A stretch of DNA of 64,000 bases from Paralichthys olivaceus (lineage: Eukaryota > Chordata > Actinopteri > Pleuronectiformes > Paralichthyidae): the NCBI RefSeq assembly GCF_024713975.1, contig NC_091099.1, forward strand, positions 10,120,501 through 10,184,500, read 5' to 3'. The notes beneath the pieces are model-generated. The model was not told the DNA's origin and made no database searches. It worked only from the letters and a program-made list of their open reading frames with translations. A program made the translations under genes and the position numbers. Positions 1 to 20,770 of this stretch are shown here, one piece after another (positions within the stretch are counted from its first letter, which is position 1; each line of letters starts with the position of its first letter).

Positions 1-8128
<8,128 letters not shown>

Positions 8129-8600
8129 CTTCTTCTTCTCTCCTGTCCTCCGAATAAATAAATCTTCTTTAAAAATAAAAGAGGGACTCAAGATACTACG
8201 ACGCAACTTTAACTAGGGGCGCAGCGACATGCAGAGGCTACCGAGCTAGCATCCAGTGAGGAGGAGGAGGAGAAGAAGAGGGAGGAGGAGGAGGGGGAGG
8301 CGGTCTGTCTCTGCTGCTCCGCGGATTCAAACACGCCCTAGTCTCTCTCACGCTCCGGTGTCACAACCACGACGCGTGAAAATGTTGGTTATCCTCAAAG
8401 TGCGACTCTCAGGGCGGCTGGCTCTGCTCTTTGCGTCTGGATCCTCCGGAGAGAAACAGGAGGAGGTGACCGATGCTCCGAGTCTGAGAATATTCACTTC
8501 CTGTTCTTCATCCAACAACACCCCGGAACTGCGCGTGCGCCCCAGAGCAACAAGCTGCTTTCAAATCTTCAATCTTCGAGCTGTGTGATGTCAGGGCCGC
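8129..8600 (-). promoter_or_regulatory. gnai1 5' untranslated/promoter region with NRF1-like site
   Basis: This CpG-richer stretch lies just upstream of the gnai1 start codon on the minus strand. It contains a purine run (GGAGGA-type, about 8256-8300). At 8530-8541 it carries TGCGCGTGCGCC, whose reverse strand reads GGCGCACGCGCA. That matches the NRF1 consensus at all positions except the first. No TATA box is obvious, as expected for a broadly expressed gene. The transcription start was not determined. Confidence 0.5.
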
Positions 8601-9502
8601 GCACAGACCCTCAGAGGGGCCGGTACAGAGCTACAAAGGGGCCCATGGAGCAAAATATGGAAACACAAACCTTATTTGTAGCACAACATGTTAAATTATT
8701 GAAATCCTTAAACAAACAAAAACTTGGAATCTCATCAAAATCATAAGCAAATATTATTTTAGGGCTGCTGCACTCAGATTTTTGACCTGATTCACCCTTT
8801 CTGTCCAATCGGTGCCAATCATCTGGTCACATATTCCCGAAGTGTGAGGGGTTTACAAAATAATCTTAATGCTACTGATTGTCGTAGCCCCCCTCCTGTT
8901 TGATATTTATGATGATCGACTTCATCAGAAACCCGCAACTGCCATCGAGAGCAAGCCGAACAGAAAGTGTCGCCAGCCGGATGTTGTGTATACTTGTATG
9001 GCTAAGACTAAACACAACAATACATTTCCAACTCACCTCCAGCTTGCGCCGCAAAATGTATAAGCCAATGTATAGTCTTTTTCTCTGTTTTGTTTTTTCA
9101 CTGCAAAGCCGAACACACCAAACTGTGGCAAGCTGAAAACATCTGTCAGCCTCCATGTTTTTTTTCTGAAGTCACAGTTCCAAGGATGGTGGTAAGGGAC
9201 AGAAACTTTGTTTGCCTAATGCCATAAAAAATAGAAGAAGAAGAACAGGAAGAAGAATGACGCAAGTTTCGGTGAAATCTAAAGTCTCTGGAATCAAAAC
9301 TGTGAAGTTTATCCTATAAAGTGTTTGGCATGACGTTCTGGCCAAATCATCTAGTGTGTGCCTTTGGACGATTATAATATTGATCAGTTAAGTCTGTCAT
9401 TATGTATGTGGTAATGTGGAGGATAAGAGTTGAAAATTCTCTACTGTGCACCAGGCCTAGACTGAAGCTGCTTTCAGACATGCACTGAACTCTGGAGATT
9501 CT

Positions 9503-9820
9503 CCACCAAAACACTGAAAAAATTAACAAAATGTCTATTATATCCTTATTCTGGTGTAAATGGGACGTTGGGTTTAAAGTTTACACTTCCTTTTTTTCCT
9601 GTGACACAATAAACTGGTGTCAATTCAGCCAAATCAGCTGTAAAATGTTTGTAGTACATTTGTTTTATATGAGTATGAAACATGTGAGTGGTAGAGAGAG
9701 AGCAAGAAAGACACATCAGCTTCATCCATGTTGTCACTGCTGATTTGCATCGCAAGCTTTTGTCATGAGTTGAAATCTCTCAGTAATATGTTTGCATGAG
9801 CAGCACATACAATGAAACTA
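9503..9820 (+). repeat. Direct duplicate, copy A
   Basis: Shares blocks with 11143-11415 in the same order and orientation: a block around ACAAAATGTCTATTATATCC, one around AAGTTTACACTTCCTTTTTT, then AAATCAGCTGTAAA, TGCTGATTTGCATCGCAAGC and CAGTAATATGTTTGCATGAG. Copy A carries about 90 extra bases between the AAATCAGCTG block and the GATTTGCATC block. It could be a local duplication or two copies of an undefined element. Confidence 0.85.
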
Positions 9821-11142
9821 CATATTTCCTGATCTAGATCTGAACTGAAATGTAAAGGGTTCTTCCTCAGATCATGCCTCATCTCACCACAGAATTTCCA
9901 GGAAATGGTGGAGCAGTTTTTGGATAATCCTGTTTACAACAAATAAACAAACAAACACAGGTGAAAACATAGCCTCCTCAGTGGAGCTAACCAGGAGATC
10001 CTATCAGCAATGGACTGAGGATATAAACATAAAATTAACTGATGGCTGCAAAGTACAGAGGCTTTAAAAACCTCCTGCTTGAAATTTCCACTTGTTGAAA
10101 GTGTCATTTTGAAATGGCAGTCAAGGGGAAGTATGGAAGTTGAGACAAAATCTGAAAGTCAGGAAAGCTTTCAGACAAAAAACCCAACATCTGCTGGACA
10201 GAAAGGGGAAGTAAAACCTTCATGTGACTGAAAAGGAGCCACACAAGGGTTTGACTGTCATATAAGCATTACTGCACTGCTCCGATGTGCAGGAAAACCT
10301 GGAGGAACCGATACCTGTGGCCTCGTAACAAAATTCAAAGTCTGAAGTATGTATAAGGATAAGCCAGAGTTGCTTTGGAAACTTGTGCTGTGGACAGATG
10401 TGACTACGATGGCCAAATGTGGGTTTGGACCTTTCACCCTGAAAACTGTAAAGCATTTAGGAGTACGAAGAAATGCGAAAGCAGCCTGCGACTGCCTCAG
10501 CCTGGGAGACGCAATGAAAAGTGACACTCAACTCAAGAGTGATCAAAAGCAAACCTCAAAACCCACCTATCTCCAAAAAACACAAGCAACGGTTTTTAGA
10601 ATGACCTTCATTATCTACGTCCACACCACCTAAAATCTGTGAAATGCTACATGTGAATGAACAAGACCAAATATATACATGTGTCCTGTCTGGGTCATGG
10701 TATCTAAAGTTTGTTTGCTGCAGAGGTCTTTAAATAATAAATACATTATGTATTTTTTTTTTATCATACAACTTGTTAACTATTTAAAAAGTTGAGCTTG
10801 ATTACAATTCAATATTTAAGAAAATTGTGAATTTAGCCTATGTATCTGATATCTGTATGTTATAAATTTAAGATATTTCATTTGTTATTATAACATTTGT
10901 GTTATATGATTGTAAATATAAGCATTTTGAACTTAGTATTTCATACTTTGTGTAAACATTTTGATTTAATATATCAACATTTTGAATTCTTAGGTTAAAA
11001 TACTGATGTCATAATATATGAGTTAACATCTTATAAACTGACTAAATGTTTTAAAGTTTGATGATTTTGAATTATTATGGAAGTATTGTCATTTTTACTC
11101 TGTCTAACGTTTGTCTATTGTATCAAATAATTGGCCAACAAA

Positions 11143-11415
11143 ACACTGAGGCACTGACGCATTATCAAAGAAAGTGAAAAAATTTAACAAAATGTCTATT
11201 ATATCCTTATTCTGTTCGGACGTTGGGTTTTAAAGTTTACACTTCCTTTTTTTCCTGTGATACAATAAACTGGTCAGACATTGAAGTGATAATTCAGGCA
11301 AATCAGCTGTAAATGGATGATGATAAACATCACTGCTGATTTGCATCGCAAGCTTCTGTCATGAGCTGAAAAGGCTCAGTAATATGTTTGCATGAGCAGC
11401 TCATACAAAGAAACT
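11143..11415 (+). repeat. Direct duplicate, copy B
   Basis: Partner of 9503-9820, about 1.65 kb downstream in direct orientation. The shared blocks are nearly identical, while the linkers contain insertions and deletions. Both copies start near a CCAACAAAACACTGA / CCACCAAAACACTGA segment and end near GAAACTA. Confidence 0.85.
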
Positions 11416-11713
11416 AATCAGACAGAGACACATTCAGTGCTGATGTGTTTGGCTTCAGGAATCTGATGTCACAAAACTGAACAATGAATCAACATTTTTA
11501 ACACAAGTTAAAGGGATTGGACTTTAATTTCTTTCTCCCTTTTTTTGCCTCTTTTCACAATATTTACTGAAAATGTCTCGTTTAAATTCTAAATTCTTCT
11601 CATAATAAAGTTCAAAATTTCAAAAGGTAAACAAATGATAAAATGAAGTGAAAAGTGCTTCACACTCACTATCGGAAAGATATGAAATGGATAGAAAATG
11701 AATGGGCATTGTA

Positions 11714-11965
11714 TCAAAGCCTTTGTATCAGCATTAACTCCTTAAAGAGATTTAAACTATACTGGGTACAAAGATCATTTGGTTGGACGGTGGAGGCCTG
11801 TTGACGCAATGCAAAGATAAGCTGCGGCTCACAAATGAGGGTCACACCCTGCGGCCAGGCTTCCTCCACGACCACATCCAGGAATTCAAATGACCGGCGG
11901 ATGATGTTTGATTCAACCTCGTCAGCTTTGAGGCCAAATAAGTACAGCTGATGTGAACGGAGCAT
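11714..11965 (-). other. Isolated 83-codon open frame, possible coding remnant
   Basis: A minus-strand frame whose codon content looks protein-like (for example LYLFGLKADEVESNIIRR and VVEEAWPQGVTLICEPQL). It is clearly less AT-rich than the flanking sequence. I do not recognise a family. There is no donor or acceptor arrangement that links it to a neighbour, and no start context was assessed. It could be an old retrocopy fragment, a domesticated transposon piece, one exon of an unrecognised gene, or chance. Confidence 0.25.
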
Positions 11966-13377
11966 GAAAATATTATTTAGAAATGATATGATATGAGAGG
12001 TTTGGATGAATAAAATGGAAATAGATGAATCTTATTTAATGAGTTATATCATTACTTTGAAATGACTCTATGATTATGCCTTTATTGACACATGTGCTGT
12101 AAATATGGTGAAGAATATCAATTAAAACCTGTCGTTGCTCATGTTGTAGTAATGATCAGACTTAGTTTGACCTGATGTAAATGATAATATTCTCGGTGTT
12201 ATTATTGAGATGGGAGAGGATTTAAAAAGTGGTCAGAATTCATCTCCTCACTTTGCATAAAATTTGCAGATGTCCCCTGCAGAATGTAAACTACCGCCAT
12301 ATTTTTTTTCCCAGTGGACTTTAGGTGAACATGGAAAGTTTTTCCTCCCTTTATGCACAATAAAAAGAATAGACGGTCAGGACAAAGGTTCAAGCGAATG
12401 ATACGGCATGAATCCAGTCAGGGTTTAAAAAGATGTGACATTGTGTTTGTGTTTTTTTCCATCTGACCAAGGAGAGGTGTGTGTCATATTGTGTTGCCAT
12501 GCCACAGCACCCCAAGCAACAGGAAATGTTCTGACTCCTTCAAGTCACAGAGCCTCATGAGTGTGAGTTGAATGGTGAAATGACAGAGCAGCTTGTCAGC
12601 ACTCTGATGCTCATTATGTTGCTGTTATGCACAAGTGGGACCCATTAGTGTGTGTATGTAATTTATATAGAGGCGTTGTTGTAACTGCACAGGCCCCTCC
12701 CTTGTCCTTGCCTTCACCTCCTATTAATCAAGCCTCATACTTATGTCACGTGATGACAACACAGTCATCTCCATGCAACTGAGCAAAGGCCATCAGCTCA
12801 TGAAAAGAGACAAAAAGCTTTTAATTGAGCCCTGAGGTATGATGAAGTTTGACCATGCAGATCACACATTATCTGCATCGTATCTAAAGTCTGTCATAAT
12901 ACGCTGGAGTCACTATCAGGAACCATGCTATATTCATCTTCTTTCATTTAGTCAGTGGCTGGTTTGTAAAATGCTGCAGGTGGTCAGGTCATTTTTGGTT
13001 TTTAGGTTTTGGATGAAGATATTTTGAGTTGTTGTCGGTTATTGCAGTATAGCAGTGCTCCACATGAGTCTGTGAGGAGGATGAGGCTGAGCTCATGAAT
13101 AGAGAGGTTTTACTTAGTCCCCCAGATGGCAGCAGAGCCATGAAACAACCAATCAGGACAAGACAGAGACAGGAGGGCAGTGGCTGACGAATGGACATTT
13201 CCTTTGACCTTTAAATAAACAACAACAGGACACCTTCTGTGTGGTTTTATGATAGTGAGGAAGTTCCAGCTGCATTTGAACAGACCAATGATTCTCAAAG
13301 TGTTTTCAACTGATCCATGTGAGGTGGTGTGAGTGGATCTTCAGAAAGTTCATAAAACATGGATCCTTAAAGCATAT

Positions 13378-13425
13378 GATTCTGATTCTGATTCTGAGTC
13401 TGAGTCTGAGTCTGAGTCTGATTAT
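13378..13425. repeat. Hexamer tandem repeat (GATTCT/GAGTCT)n
   Basis: Three GATTCT units pass into four GAGTCT units and end in GATTAT, so one point change has spread through half of the array. Confidence 0.9.
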
Positions 13426-14663
13426 TTGTCTTTTATGAGTAAAGAATAAATATGATATACATGTTTGGAAACCCCTCTAACAGATTATATAACTATTTTT
13501 GTTTTGGTTATTTCTGTTGTTATCCATCTACCTACAGAAGAAAGTTGTGTTCAATAACAAAGCGTAAAATCAAAAAATGTTTTAATGAAAAACATAAATC
13601 TCTTGACTTTCACAGTAAAAAGTTTCTTTATGAATCTTTTTATAGTTTAAAGACTTAGTGTTGAGTGTTTGATTTGGGATTATTCCAACTATAGGTCTAC
13701 AGAGACGCAGCACCATTCATTGGCAATGACTTAGAGAATTATCAAATGTTAATATTGTAAAATATTATAAAATGTACAATCTATAAGGGCAGACAGATAT
13801 GCACATGTTCAAATTTGTAGAACAAAATAAAAAAGAAACTTGGTTTATATGTCTTTATTTTATATTACTTAATGTTGTATTTTCATACAATACAGTGTTT
13901 TCTGATATAAGTAAGAATAATTACAGTTTTTATCATGTTTAGAAGAATCTCTGACAGTTAGAGGTAACTATCAAATGTCTCATTACAGGTTATTTATTTT
14001 TCTTAATAACTCATGTATACACTCTGTGATTTTAATGTTTAATGTTAATGCAGGCGATAAGCTAGGTAATTATAATCTGTCTTTGATGAACCATAGGAGA
14101 GATTATAAGGTCACACTTTGCTCCAGGTCCCGAGGAGAGTTACACTGAAGTTTCAGTAACAGTTGCATGTGAGCACATAGTATATCATTATGCACAGACA
14201 GAAATAAATCCAGAGATTTTGAGAAAAAACAAAATTGCTGTCCGACTTCAAAGTTTTCTCTCTCCCTCGGTTACACATTTTATGAACTCCACGGCTTTGT
14301 TAATAAACTGAATGCACCACTACATTTCAGAAAATGTGAGGCTGCTATTGTGTGCGGCCCTTCTCTATTCAAACTGTAGTTCAGGGGCCCGAGCAGATGA
14401 CCTCATTTCCCTGCAGCCCAGGGGCTTTTTCTTCATATAGTGAAGAGGAGAGAGCTTCATTGTAAGCTGTTTTTTAATGTATTCCTTGTGCACTTAGAAC
14501 AGCGGATGAAAAAACTCTTGAGTAAGTCTGTTACTGTCACTGTAAATAAAAGATTCATTTAGTTCCTTAAGGTTTATTGTGTGAGAATATTGTTCCTATA
14601 GAGATGATACATTTGTATTTATATTGAAAAACTAATGATCAAGGAGGTGATTTGTGTGAATGG

Positions 14664-14666
<3 letters not shown>

Positions 14667-14701
<35 letters not shown>
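14667..14701. repeat. (GT)n microsatellite
   Basis: About 17 GT units in the gnai1-chrm2 intergenic region. Confidence 0.95.
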
Positions 14702-14703
<2 letters not shown>

Positions 14704-15375
14704 ACTGGTGGCTTTTATCAATCATGGTGCTGTAGAATAATATACATCACATGCCCTGAAGCAGTGCATCCTTTATGGTTTCTCTTTTCAATTCCAAACA
14801 CATGAATGTATACATGACAGTCTCTGATTGTGGGTCAGCCTTCTAGTAACTCTGCTGGGAAAAAAATTCAAACTCTCACAGAAGTATTTGATGAAACTGA
14901 AACCTTTAACCAGCCCATTTGCATATTCAGATACTAATTCGGTGCCTGTGTGAGGATGAGGAGGCCTTCATATGTAGTTTCGCTGCAAAATAAAGGCAAG
15001 TGGCCAGCAAGGACGACACACGACTATGTGACCCCAATGAACTATACAGTGAGTGTTGATTTTAAAACCACACGAGGTACTGCCTTCAGGAAGCAAAAAC
15101 ATTATTTTGGCATTTTAATGAATAAAACCCCCCATAAAATATGGTAGTGTATAATACACATGTGGTTTTACTACTTCACAGAGTATAAAAGTATGTGTTT
15201 TCTCATTGTGACTATAAACGAGTTGGGATTGTGCGACTATTGACTTCCGATTTCTTTCTTTTTCCAGCATAATTTTATCTGATTTGGTCACATTTTGTAA
15301 GTTTACCTAATTTCCAGTTGTTGGGTGAGTTGACATCACATCTGTACAAACATCTAACATGGAGAGATTTCCAGT

Positions 15376-15400
15376 CAGAGACGTGTTTGTCCTGAAAAGC
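15376..15400 (+). repeat. 25-base identical repeat, copy 1
   Basis: CAGAGACGTGTTTGTCCTGA followed by AAAGC. Identical to 17761-17785. Flanks are only loosely similar (a 'gttg..gtcac..t..gcaaacat' pattern upstream of both), which suggests two old copies of the same short element. Confidence 0.85.
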
Positions 15401-16334
15401 AGGAGATGTAACAAACATCTTTTTTTTTTTTTTGGACATGACAGTGAACTCAATATATTCTTGGCCTCTTCTCAGCAAGAAAGCAAATAAGTGTATTTCC
15501 CAAACTATTCCTCAACTATTTAACACAATTTTATGGTCATCGACTATTACACCAATAGAACAGGTTACTACAACTTACAGTGATGCATGTGTAAAGCCCA
15601 GAGAGTCCTAGAAATTCAAGGAGCTTGCAGGAGACAGGAAACCAAACACGGACACATGTCGTGGAGACAGAGAGCCTCATATTGATTTGTGTTCATGACA
15701 AATGGTGAAACAGCAAATATGGAGCTCATGGGCACACACCAATACAGTTCTCTGCATAACCATATTGACATGAGAAAATAGTAAAATAGATTAAAGTTTT
15801 CTGCAAAGACACAATATAATTTTGTATTTTATATAATGTAATATATAGTTCCTTGCCCAGCACAGGTCTGTTTGTTTGAAGGCACACTCCTCTTTACATT
15901 TGCAATATTGTTTCGTGGATAAGGTCTGTTATTCTCTGTGATAATTCCATCAAAGTAAGGTCATCCACCAACTGGGGCAGGCTGCGTCACCGGTTTGGTT
16001 AAAAGGTCAAAACAGCTTAAAGGTTAACGTCCTGAAGCAATGGAAAAGCAGTGTCTTTTTTGTTTTTAATAGTGCTCTACTATTTTATTTCACGATGCAG
16101 CCACTCAAACTTGTTTCCACATGATCGCCCACAGCTTTGTAGTGCATGAGAACATGATGTGTTTAATTTGGGGGGGGGGGGGGGTGCAGAGTTTATTGCT
16201 TCTGAAACACACGTCTCTGTCCATCTCTCTACGTCCCTTGCTTATACAAATTTGTGGCCCTAGCACAAGAGATTCAACATAACGGTTACTAATAGACCTC
16301 ATAACCCCTCCCTACTCTCAGTCTGTCTGTCTGG

Positions 16335-16335
<1 letters not shown>

Positions 16336-16385
<50 letters not shown>
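16336..16385. repeat. (CA)n microsatellite
   Basis: About 24 CA units, 150 bases after a 15-base G run at 16170-16184. Confidence 0.96.
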
Positions 16386-16388
<3 letters not shown>

Positions 16389-17760
16389 TCTTGTCAGAGG
16401 AGGAGCAACATCAACGTCAGGTTACTTTCTGCTCCTCTCTCTGCTCCAGTGTGTCAACAGCAGTGACAGTAACATGGACAAAACCAACACAGCTCGTCAG
16501 CGTCGTTCCCAACAGACGAGGTAAGACGACATTTCTCTCTGGATTTCTACCAAACTGCTGCAGGTAAGGACACGTACATCCAAAATAAACTGGACTCTCA
16601 AGAGATTTCAATTCCAAATGTTGATTATTAAATGCATTGTCCAACTTTATAGATGAGCAAATTTATGTTTTGACACATCTATGAAGTTGGAAAGTGCATT
16701 TACTAAATTTTAAATCTCAAAGAAATCCCATGTGTATCTATCCAAAGTTTAAAAAAAGATTTGATTAAAAATGATGCAAAAAGGAAAATAATGATAATCT
16801 TGTGAAAGAATATACAATCATTACAAAACTAGCCAGTATAAAAATAAAAAGTAAATACATTGGTGTCATTGTTATATTGACAGAAATGTCACATAAAAAG
16901 AAGGATTCCAGGAATATATTGTGATAAATCAATGTATTGATAGAAATATGGCCCCCACCCCACACACTCTTTCTGCTTCCTGACTTTCTATTTATTGTAC
17001 AGTAGAAATGTTTTTTTATTGTTTCCCTGAGGCTGCGCCAGACATTTTTTCTGTCCCAAGCTGAAAGGTTTTAACCATCGTGCAGCATCAGATCCCGACT
17101 CTGGATTCCCGAGTCTCCCTGCTCCCGAGGAATCCCCCCTGATTACTCTGTGTTTGTGTTTAAAAGGTAAATCAGATTTCAAACAGACGGCTCCTCCCTG
17201 AAAACTGTGGAGGCCTACGGGAAGAAATCAAGTTAGGTTTGTTAATCTTTGCTCATTAACTCTCTCCCACTCGTGTCCCCTGAGATGGACTTGCTCTGCT
17301 GGCACTATAGTTTCTTTATTTTATCATTTTCATCTTTTACTCCTCTTCCAGTTATCTCCTCTGTACTTTGCCACTTCAGTTATATTTAATTTTATGGTCT
17401 ATTCCATTTATTATTCCTGCTTTTTTACTTCCACTTCAGTATTTTTCTTCTCTCTGTTACACTGCTGTGTGAGGCCAAAGCTCAGGTTGATGTGAAATTT
17501 CCCACTCCACATGAAATCACAGGGAACCCACTTACAGTAACTACGGCAACAATATCAGGACATTTGCTGCAAAATACTGCCATGAAAAAGCTATTTCAAA
17601 ACCATCAAATGTTGCTTTTATAAATGAAACACTGTCAAACAATACCTCAGAATAAGTGTATGTGCTTTATGGTAATGTTTATGTTTGTACCTTTTCATAA
17701 TTTGCAGTTATTTGTTGAAGTCACGTCAGTGCAAACATTCAAAATGAAGATATTACCAAG

Positions 17761-17785
17761 CAGAGACGTGTTTGTCCTGAAAAGC
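17761..17785 (+). repeat. 25-base identical repeat, copy 2
   Basis: Same 25 bases as 15376-15400, in direct orientation about 2.4 kb away. Confidence 0.85.
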
Positions 17786-19754
17786 TAAGGTAAATAATAA
17801 AATACATTTATGAGATAAAATCATTTTGCAATGACACAATTAAAAACGTCATCACTTTGATCCTTGTGGTTGTTAAATCCGTCCTCTGATGAAACTGTGT
17901 AGCGTCTGCACTCACATATGTGTTTCCACAGCTGCTCTTTGTCCCTGCAAACAAGCCCCAAAGACAGCAGAGAGTTTTTAAAGCTGAGCTTGTGCTGCCA
18001 GATGAGAACTACTACAGTACTAGCAACGTATTACCGGTACAGCTGTTGCACAGGCAGCATCTGCTGGATCTAATTACTATGTCTCTGTGCCTGTCAAAGA
18101 AATACTGCTGGCCCCTGTGACTCTCTCCAGTCGCTCTGCACAACAGCAAAGGAGGTCCAGGTCTTGTTAGTGTGAGTGGAGGGGAGAGGTGTAGGTGGGC
18201 TTGGGAGCAGGTAGTGACCCCCTGCTCTCTCTACTTTACTTTGCACAGGATTATTAGACAGTGATTACGAAATGTGCAGGAGCGTTTCACAGGATTTTGG
18301 GGGCCAGTTTGCAATTGTGGCATGGGCATTCTAGAGAGTCGCTGAGTGGGGCCCCTTCATCTCAGCTCGGGGCCCCAGGAAAGTGTGGTGCATTTTTACT
18401 CGGCAAATTATTTGGGTTTGATATTCACCTCACTGTCTTGATAGCTGCTTGAAAATATCTATTGGAGAATATGAGGTTTGCAGCTAATGTAGATAATAGA
18501 CCTGACTGTCTAATGTAGTTTTTTTAACAAATGTGACTCCAAAGCAGCATTGTTACATGGTGACAACACAGGTGACCTCACCGACATTTTCAAACTTGTC
18601 CTTAGACTCGAGTTACATCACTTGAGGCGATCTATCATTTTTCCTGCTGCACCAACATTAGCATTAACAGCAGGTTTCTTACTGATCTTGGAGAAACCCT
18701 TGTTACCCTTGTGTTTCTCACATCTTACATTTTACGCAAGCATTTATTCTGCCCCGAGGAGGTAGAGCTGCTCGGAGGCCATATTACAACCTCCTGTCTC
18801 ATAAACACAATGACCACTGAGGCTCTTCTGAAACAACCATTATCACCACCCACTCACAGCAACAAACCTCTACAGCACCTTTATGATTTTATGAAGAAAA
18901 CGTATTATCAGTTTAGAGGATGATGTTCTTTTCAAAATGTAAAAATTAATTGACAGAAAAAGTACTTTTAGCCTAGTAGCTCATCCATCTAAATAACATA
19001 AGAAGAATAAGAATAAATATTTTAATATTTGATAATTACGCACATTTAACTAAAAATATTTATTATTATTATTTCTATTTTTACTTGAATAATCACTTCT
19101 GCCAATGCTTAAAAGGACATTGTGTTGAATTATTTAGATTTACCCTGCATCAACTATCAGTGCTACATGGCCCATTCATAACTCTTCCCTCTTAGTCCCC
19201 TCAATCTGGTCATGTGAACAGATTGTCGTCCAATTCACAAAACTAATGCATGTTTACTTTAACTTAACCTTGTTTCTTACATTTGCCCAAATGTCCTCCT
19301 AAGAGCATAATGTCCTCATGACCCAAACACACATGAATCACGAGCTGTCAAGGTCGGGTCACGCACAACCTCGAGCTCTTTCTCCTTTGTGACACAGAAG
19401 CCCCGGATTGGTTCTATGATGATAGTGATACTGGTAGAGATGCTGTAATGAAGTTTGGTCTATCTGTAAAGGCAGGAAGGAAACATCTCAGGTACAGTGT
19501 GCTGTTATCATGTAGTCTAATGGAGTCACTTACAGGGTTTCAGCAGTGTGTAACAACCCTTGTGGTCTCATCTAAGTGTCTTTACATTGATTTTCTGATC
19601 AGAATACATCAGTTAATCACATTTGTTATGCTGTGTACATTTTCTTTTTTAACATAATACTAACTGTAATGATACTTTCCTTAATTGTGGTGTTTTGCAG
19701 TCAGTTTGACTGACTGGAGCTTTTTCAAAAACACACCCCATTATGAGTACAAGA

Positions 19755-19806
19755 GAACATTTGCATACATTGTTTAGTCGATGCTTTTATCCAAACGGAT
19801 ACGTGA
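19755..19806. repeat. Possible fragment of a common teleost repeat
   Basis: TTTAGTCGATGCTTTTATCC at about 19773-19792, followed by AAACGGATAC, resembles the 'gctgacgcttttatccaaagcgactta' consensus I know from many fish genomes. Too short and diverged for a firm call. Confidence 0.35.
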
Positions 19807-20770
19807 GTGCCTGGATTGTTAGCGTGGGCGGCCCCAGAGGAAATCTGTCAGAACTCACAGAGCAGGTCGATCACGAAGCAGAAATTGTTCTGCACATAAC
19901 ATTTTATAACATCGGGAATGTGTCCTGTTTTGACACTAAAACTATGGTTTCTCAGACAAACACAAATAAACACATGTAAGACACTCGCGAACATTCAGTA
20001 GCTTTCCAAATGAAAGTCGAAATGTGCAACTCTTGGCAGAACCTACTTCATATCCAGGAGCAGAGAGGTTTTTAGAAAATTACTCCTGTTTATGCCTGCA
20101 GGAAAACAACAACTTGACATTTTTAAATTGGCTCTCAGGCACAAATGAGATACTCTCAAAGGACATTAAGTGACTTTTAAGGCCAAATGAACTTACTGGA
20201 GGTAAAAGGTGGCCCCGTCTAGTCTGATCAGATCACAGTTAAGACTTTCAGGTCTGTTCATATCTTTATACAAAAATAACACAAATAGAGACATTTCAAA
20301 CCTTAAATCAGTCAGTTGAAAAAGGTTTTAGAGTACAATATCTTAAATTGAATTATACTGTAGCAGTTGATTTCCAGATATGAGACAACACCCAGTTTGC
20401 AGATTGAGATATAAACTCAGTCTAAAACCAGTTTCAGCTTGTTGTGCATGGTATGAGTGTGTGCTGTATATATTTAAATACAGCTGCTGCTGCTGCCTGT
20501 ATTTGCCAAGCTGTCCATCCTTCACACCTGAGCCAAGCTGCAAGTTCAGAACCAAACCAACACCTGTCGGCTGTTTACACGCTCAGTTACGCATGATTTT
20601 GCATCTGGGACTTTGCGGGTGGATAAAACCAAACACGTACACAAAGTCAGAAGTATCAAAAAACGTCTTATCCAAGCCGATTCTTTCATTGTCTTTCTCA
20701 TCACCAGATGTTGTACAGATGTGACTCCCGCCTGAAGCATCTATGAGAAGGATAACCAAGAGGAAACAGA

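Larger units (their letters stand above)
8601..20770. other. Gene-poor intergenic region between gnai1 and chrm2
   Basis: No convincing multi-exon gene was found on either strand. The stretch is AT-rich with microsatellites (14667-14701 GT, 16336-16385 CA, a 15-base G run at 16170-16184), a hexamer tandem repeat at 13378-13425, an imperfect direct duplication (9503-9820 and 11143-11415) and a 25-base identical pair (15376-15400, 17761-17785). Upstream noncoding exons of chrm2 may lie here. One candidate is 16474-16521, an ATG-led 16-codon stretch followed by a strong donor (ACGAG|GTAAGA), but it cannot be tied to the receptor from sequence alone. Confidence 0.6.

Noticed and set aside
8601..20770. 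mir-490, which lies in a CHRM2 intron in mammals
   Set aside because: I looked for its mature arms upstream of and within chrm2 on both strands and did not see them. Absence by eye is not proof.
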